From Scatosoma sp045632625 (GTDB lineage: Bacteria > Bacillota > Clostridia > Christensenellales > Borkfalkiaceae): a DNA stretch of 16,455 nucleotides. The position numbers were made by a program, and so were the translations under genes. The stretch lies in NCBI GenBank assembly GCA_045632625.1, contig JAZQWZ010000145.1:1-16455 (forward strand), read 5' to 3'. A model generated the notes under the pieces. The model was not told where the DNA came from. It saw nothing but the letters and a program-made list of their open reading frames with translations, and ran no database searches. Below, piece after piece: positions 13,430 through 16,455 of this stretch (position 1 is the stretch's first letter; each line of letters starts with the position of its first letter).

Positions 13430-13651
13430 ATGATTAACGAACCTTCGGTTGACGAAATGATCAGAAAACTTGGCAAGGAGGACGATCCCATTTCCCGTTA
13501 CGCACTTTGCACGATTGCGGCAAAACGCGCTCGTCAAATTATCGAAACGGAAAGAAATGCAGGCGCAACGGACTCCACGGGTAAGGACAAGGAACTTTTG
13601 ACCGCTTGCAAGGATATTGCGGAAGGCAGAGTGGTAATTGCAAAAGAGTAA
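13430..13651 (+). CDS. rpoZ: DNA-directed RNA polymerase omega subunit
   Basis: A 73-residue subunit that helps beta' fold and join the polymerase. The core motif ISRYALCTIAAKRARQI is at residues 21-37, and KELLTACKDIAEGRVVI matches the C-terminal helix and strand of bacterial omega. The start is supported by AAAGGAG at 13413-13419. It follows gmk by 34 bases, as in many Firmicutes, and a hairpin follows it. coaBC, often next in this cluster, is missing; priA comes instead. Confidence 0.92.
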   Translation: MINEPSVDEMIRKLGKEDDPISRYALCTIAAKRARQIIETERNAGATDSTGKDKELLTACKDIAEGRVVIAKE

Positions 13652-13661
13652 AAACGCGTAG

Positions 13662-13687
13662 AGAAATTGTCTGTTTAGGCAATTTCT
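13662..13687 (+). terminator. Hairpin after rpoZ, weak terminator or attenuator
   Basis: AGAAATTGTC (13662-13671) pairs with GGCAATTTCT (13678-13687), ten pairs with one G-U, around TGTTTA. The tract that follows (TATGCTTTA) is poor in continuous T, so it may only reduce read-through into priA. No convincing promoter is visible between it and priA. Confidence 0.5.
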
Positions 13688-13748
13688 TATGCTTTACGCA
13701 CAAGAAAGCACCATAAAAAGCGCAAACTAACGCCAAAAGGAGCAAAAT

Positions 13749-15923
13749 ATGATAGCGGAAGTGATTGTCGATATCGCGGCAAGTGAGACGGACAGAATAT
13801 TCGATTATCTCTGCGACGATACTATGGTCGTCGGCAGCCGTGTTCGCGCGCCCTTTGGCGGGAAAATTGTGCCCGGATTTATTATGCGCATCAAAGCGCA
13901 CAGCGAGTATCCTTTGGAGAAGCTGAAAAAGGTGCTTCCTTGCGAAGATGAATTGCCTGCTTTGAATGCCGAGTGCTTATCGCTTGCAGAAAAAATTACA
14001 GCGCGGTATCGTGTGCCTAAGGCACTGACCTTGCGCCTGTTTTTGCCTACCGAAATGCGGACGGGAAAAGTTAGGGAGCTGATGCGTAATTACGCGGAGC
14101 TTATCGTGCCGTTTGAAGAAATGCAAATTCGCGCGTCGGCAAAAAACCAGCAGGGGACGGCGGAGTTTTTGCGTGACAACGGCAAGAGCGATTGCGCGCG
14201 TTTAAACGAAATGTTCCCCGGGGGCGCGACGGGCTTGGAAAAGAAGGGCTACGTACGCATTACCAAGGAGCAAATTTTGCGCGATCCGTACAAGAGCTTG
14301 GAAAACGGCTATACGGCAAAAACGCTGACGGACGATCAACAGCGTGCGGTGCGTACCATTCAAACGGATGAAAGAACGGTACAGCTCGTGCACGGCGTTA
14401 CAGGCAGCGGCAAAACTGAAATTTATTTGACTTTGATTGCGCAGTGCTTAAAGCAAGGCAAAAGCTCTATTTTTTTAGTGCCTGAAATTTCTCTAACGCC
14501 GCAAATGCTTTCTCAGCTTCGGGCGCGGTTTGGCAAGAACGCGGCGATTTTGCACAGCGGACTTTCGGCGGGTGAACGCTTTGACGAATGGTGGCGGCTG
14601 CGCACGGGAGAAGCGAAGATTGCTATCGGTGCGCGCAGTGCGATTTTTGCGCCGTTGGAAAATTTGGGCGTGATTATTATCGACGAAGAACACGATGCAA
14701 GCTATGCCAGCGAAACTGCGCCGAGGTATAACACGTTTGACGTGGCATTATTAAGAGCTAAACGCAACCGTTGCAAGCTGGTTTTGGGCAGTGCAACGCC
14801 GTCGGTGGATACCTATAAGCGCGCCAAGGAAGGGGAATTTTCCCTGATACGCTTAAACAAGCGCATCAATCAAAAGCCTATGCCGGAAATCGTAATTGCC
14901 GATATGCGCAGGGAAGTGCGTAGGGGGAATAATTCCGCGTTTTCGAGTGCACTCAAAGAAGAAATAGAAAAGTGCTTGGCGGCGGAGAAACAAGCGATAT
15001 TGTTCTTAAACAGGCGTGGGTATTCGCAGACGGTCATTTGCAAGGAATGCGGTTACGTAGCCAAGTGTCAAGCGTGCGACGTATCCTTGACTTATCACAA
15101 GGACGAAGATTGTTTGAAATGCCATTATTGCGGCGGAAAATACAATATGCTTTCCGCTTGCCCCGATTGCGGCGGGAAAAAGCTTTCCTATGCCGGCACG
15201 GGTACGCAACGGGTAGTTGCCGATTTGCAAAAGCTGTATCCCACCGCAAAGATCTTGCGTATGGATAACGATACAACGAGCGGTAAGGAAGGGCATTATA
15301 AAATTTTGAAAACGTTTGCCGAGCATAAAGCGGATATTTTGGTCGGTACGCAAATGATTGCTAAGGGGCACGATTTTCCTGCCGTTACCCTCGTGGGGAT
15401 TTTGGACGCGGATATGAGTTTGCATTTTTCCGATTACAGACGCGGCGAAAGAACGTTCCAACTGCTTACACAGGTGGCGGGCAGAAGCGGCAGAGCGGAT
15501 GAAAAGGGTAAAGTGGTGTTGCAAACGTTCGACCCTGAAAACGAAGTGCTTCGGTATGCGATTGATTATGATTACGAAGGTTTTTACCAAAACGAAATTT
15601 CGTTGCGCGCGGCAATGGCGTTTCCGCCCTTTTCCAAAATTGTGCGTGTGTTGGTAACGGGCGAAGATGATAAAAAGACGATGGAAGCACTTAGGGAAGT
15701 GTACGTGGGCTTGGAAAAAATCAGCACGGAAAACCCTGAGAAGTTCTTGTTCTTTAACAAAATGCGCGCACCCATTAAAAAGATACAAAATAGGCATAGA
15801 TACCAAGTATTGATGCGGCTTAGCGATACGTCGGTTTTGCCGAAAATATACGAAGTTTGTGCGGAAGCAAGAAGCAGGGATGCGCTCGTTTCCGTGGAAG
15901 AAAATCCGTCGAATATGACGTGA
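13749..15923 (+). CDS. priA: Primosomal protein N' (replication restart helicase PriA)
   Basis: A 724-residue superfamily 2 3'-5' helicase that recognises stalled forks and reloads the replicative helicase. The N-terminal 3'-DNA-binding domain (about 1-100) begins with the typical VIVDIAASETDRIFDY and contains RVRAPFGGKIVPGFI. Next come the Walker A loop GVTGSGKT near residue 217 and the DEEH box at 312-315. A zinc-binding insertion follows at about residues 431-473, with two sets of four Cys (CKECGYVAKC, CQAC, CLKCHYC, CPDC), one Cys more than the eight required. Motifs GTQMIAKGHDFPAV and QVAGRSGRADEKG complete the helicase. The length is slightly under the common 730-800. The start follows AAAAGGAG. 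def follows after 18 bases. Confidence 0.97.
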   Translation: MIAEVIVDIAASETDRIFDYLCDDTMVVGSRVRAPFGGKIVPGFIMRIKAHSEYPLEKLKKVLPCEDELPALNAECLSLAEKITARYRVPKALTLRLFLPTEMRTGKVRELMRNYAELIVPFEEMQIRASAKNQQGTAEFLRDNGKSDCARLNEMFPGGATGLEKKGYVRITKEQILRDPYKSLENGYTAKTLTDDQQRAVRTIQTDERTVQLVHGVTGSGKTEIYLTLIAQCLKQGKSSIFLVPEISLTPQMLSQLRARFGKNAAILHSGLSAGERFDEWWRLRTGEAKIAIGARSAIFAPLENLGVIIIDEEHDASYASETAPRYNTFDVALLRAKRNRCKLVLGSATPSVDTYKRAKEGEFSLIRLNKRINQKPMPEIVIADMRREVRRGNNSAFSSALKEEIEKCLAAEKQAILFLNRRGYSQTVICKECGYVAKCQACDVSLTYHKDEDCLKCHYCGGKYNMLSACPDCGGKKLSYAGTGTQRVVADLQKLYPTAKILRMDNDTTSGKEGHYKILKTFAEHKADILVGTQMIAKGHDFPAVTLVGILDADMSLHFSDYRRGERTFQLLTQVAGRSGRADEKGKVVLQTFDPENEVLRYAIDYDYEGFYQNEISLRAAMAFPPFSKIVRVLVTGEDDKKTMEALREVYVGLEKISTENPEKFLFFNKMRAPIKKIQNRHRYQVLMRLSDTSVLPKIYEVCAEARSRDALVSVEENPSNMT

Positions 15924-15941
15924 TAACAAGGAGAAAAGGAT

Positions 15942-16394
15942 ATGGCGATACGTAACGTAGTACAAGTAGGCGATGACGTTTTAAGACAAAGATGTTTTGA
16001 AGTGGAAGCTTTTGACGAAAATCTTGCAAAGCTTTTGGACGATATGAAGGATACCGTGAAAAAGGAACAGGGCGCAGGGCTTGCCGCACCCCAAGTGGGT
16101 ATTTTGCGCCGTGTGGCTGTCGTGGACGTGGAAGAGGGGTATTTTGAGTTTATTAACCCTGTAATTATACAGCAAAAAGGCGAGCAAACGGGCTGGGAAG
16201 GCTGTCTTTCCGTGCGCGGAAAAAGCGGCGTAGTTTCCCGTCCTATGAAAGTGACGCTTTCTTATCAAGACAGAACAGGCGAAAAGCATATCTTAAAAGC
16301 CAAAGGCTTTTTTGCACGCGCGATTTGCCACGAGCTTGACCATTTGGACGGCGTTTTGTATATAGACAAAGCATCTCATATCGAAAAAGCTTAA
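15942..16394 (+). CDS. def: Peptide deformylase
   Basis: A 150-residue metalloenzyme that removes the formyl group from the N-terminal methionine of nascent proteins. All three motifs are present: GAGLAAPQVG (residues 44-53), EGCLS (86-90) with the metal ligand Cys88, and HELDH (130-134) with the two His ligands and the catalytic Glu. The short C-terminus matches the type found in many Clostridia. AAGGAG lies upstream of the ATG, and the gene is 18 bases after priA. In this cluster fmt usually follows; here the sequence runs into a repeat and then the window ends. Confidence 0.97.
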   Translation: MAIRNVVQVGDDVLRQRCFEVEAFDENLAKLLDDMKDTVKKEQGAGLAAPQVGILRRVAVVDVEEGYFEFINPVIIQQKGEQTGWEGCLSVRGKSGVVSRPMKVTLSYQDRTGEKHILKAKGFFARAICHELDHLDGVLYIDKASHIEKA

Positions 16395-16395
16395 A

Positions 16396-16455
16396 ACGAC
16401 GTATATACTTCGCAATACTGCGTCGCGTTTACGTTTTTTCTTGGTCGCGTACGTC
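16396..16455. repeat. Second copy of the intergenic repeat family, cut by the window edge
   Basis: Starting two bases after the def stop, the segment has CGTATA-N4-TCGCAATACTGCGT at 16400-16423, which matches 9743-9766 at 21 of 24 positions. CGTACG (16448-16453) follows 25 bases later, against 28 in the first copy (9794-9799). GACGTA (16398-16403) and TACGTC (16450-16455) are inverted, so this copy too can fold back. The rest of the element and the next gene lie beyond the window. Confidence 0.6.

Noticed and set aside
15006..15965. A 319-residue open frame on the - strand opposite priA
   Set aside because: Antisense to conserved helicase motifs and rich in His, Arg and Phe with no recognisable domain.
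1..16455. CRISPR array, tRNA, rRNA, riboswitch, transposase, phage or toxin-antitoxin genes
   Set aside because: I looked for regular spaced repeats, cloverleaf-like segments and characteristic protein motifs and saw none; short RNA elements could be missed by eye.

Overview
The window reads as ordinary chromosomal DNA of a strictly anaerobic Firmicute of class Clostridia. The evidence is moderate GC with A-rich intergenic DNA, AGGAG-type ribosome binding sites, TTGACA/TATAAT promoters at 17-bp spacing, the yicC-gmk-rpoZ-priA-def order, the pcrA-ligA pair, and a superoxide reductase paired with a rubredoxin-containing flavoprotein. Every convincing gene is on the + strand. No tRNA, rRNA, CRISPR array, transposase or phage gene was recognised. 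Genus and species cannot be read from the sequence.

Layout. 1-248 holds what looks like the tail of a decayed or frame-disrupted gene. 249-4452 is a tightly spaced run of eight genes: YhcH/TabA-like protein, rhomboid-fold membrane protein without catalytic residues, RluA-type pseudouridine synthase, luxS, small nitroreductase, BFD-like [2Fe-2S] protein, and a xylose-isomerase-like TIM barrel protein, following one another with gaps of mostly 4-20 bases. A strong promoter at 4484-4512, with an inverted repeat wrapped around its -10 box, then drives a superoxide reductase and a flavin reductase-rubredoxin fusion (4550-5583), a compact oxygen-defence module. 5681-6415 carries rpsU with a consensus promoter and a terminator, then an unrecognised helical, charged protein. 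6471-7083 is a monocistronic unit for a small PH-like membrane protein with highly expressed-type codons.

7121-11826 holds pcrA, apparently expressed from a leaderless transcript and carrying a tyrosine/glycine-rich linker, and ligA. The two are separated by a 246-base spacer full of nested inverted repeats. 11870-16394 is the housekeeping cluster yicC-gmk-rpoZ-priA-def, with a promoter plus palindrome at its head and a hairpin after rpoZ. The last 60 bases contain sequence related to the pcrA-ligA spacer (a shared 14-mer and flanking words), so the window holds two members of an intergenic repeat family, the second cut by the window edge.

No clearly new multi-gene system is visible. The most unusual items are the intergenic repeat family, the FUS-like low-complexity linker in PcrA, the leaderless pcrA start, the superoxide reductase with half a desulforedoxin site under a palindromic promoter, and the odd rpsU leader.
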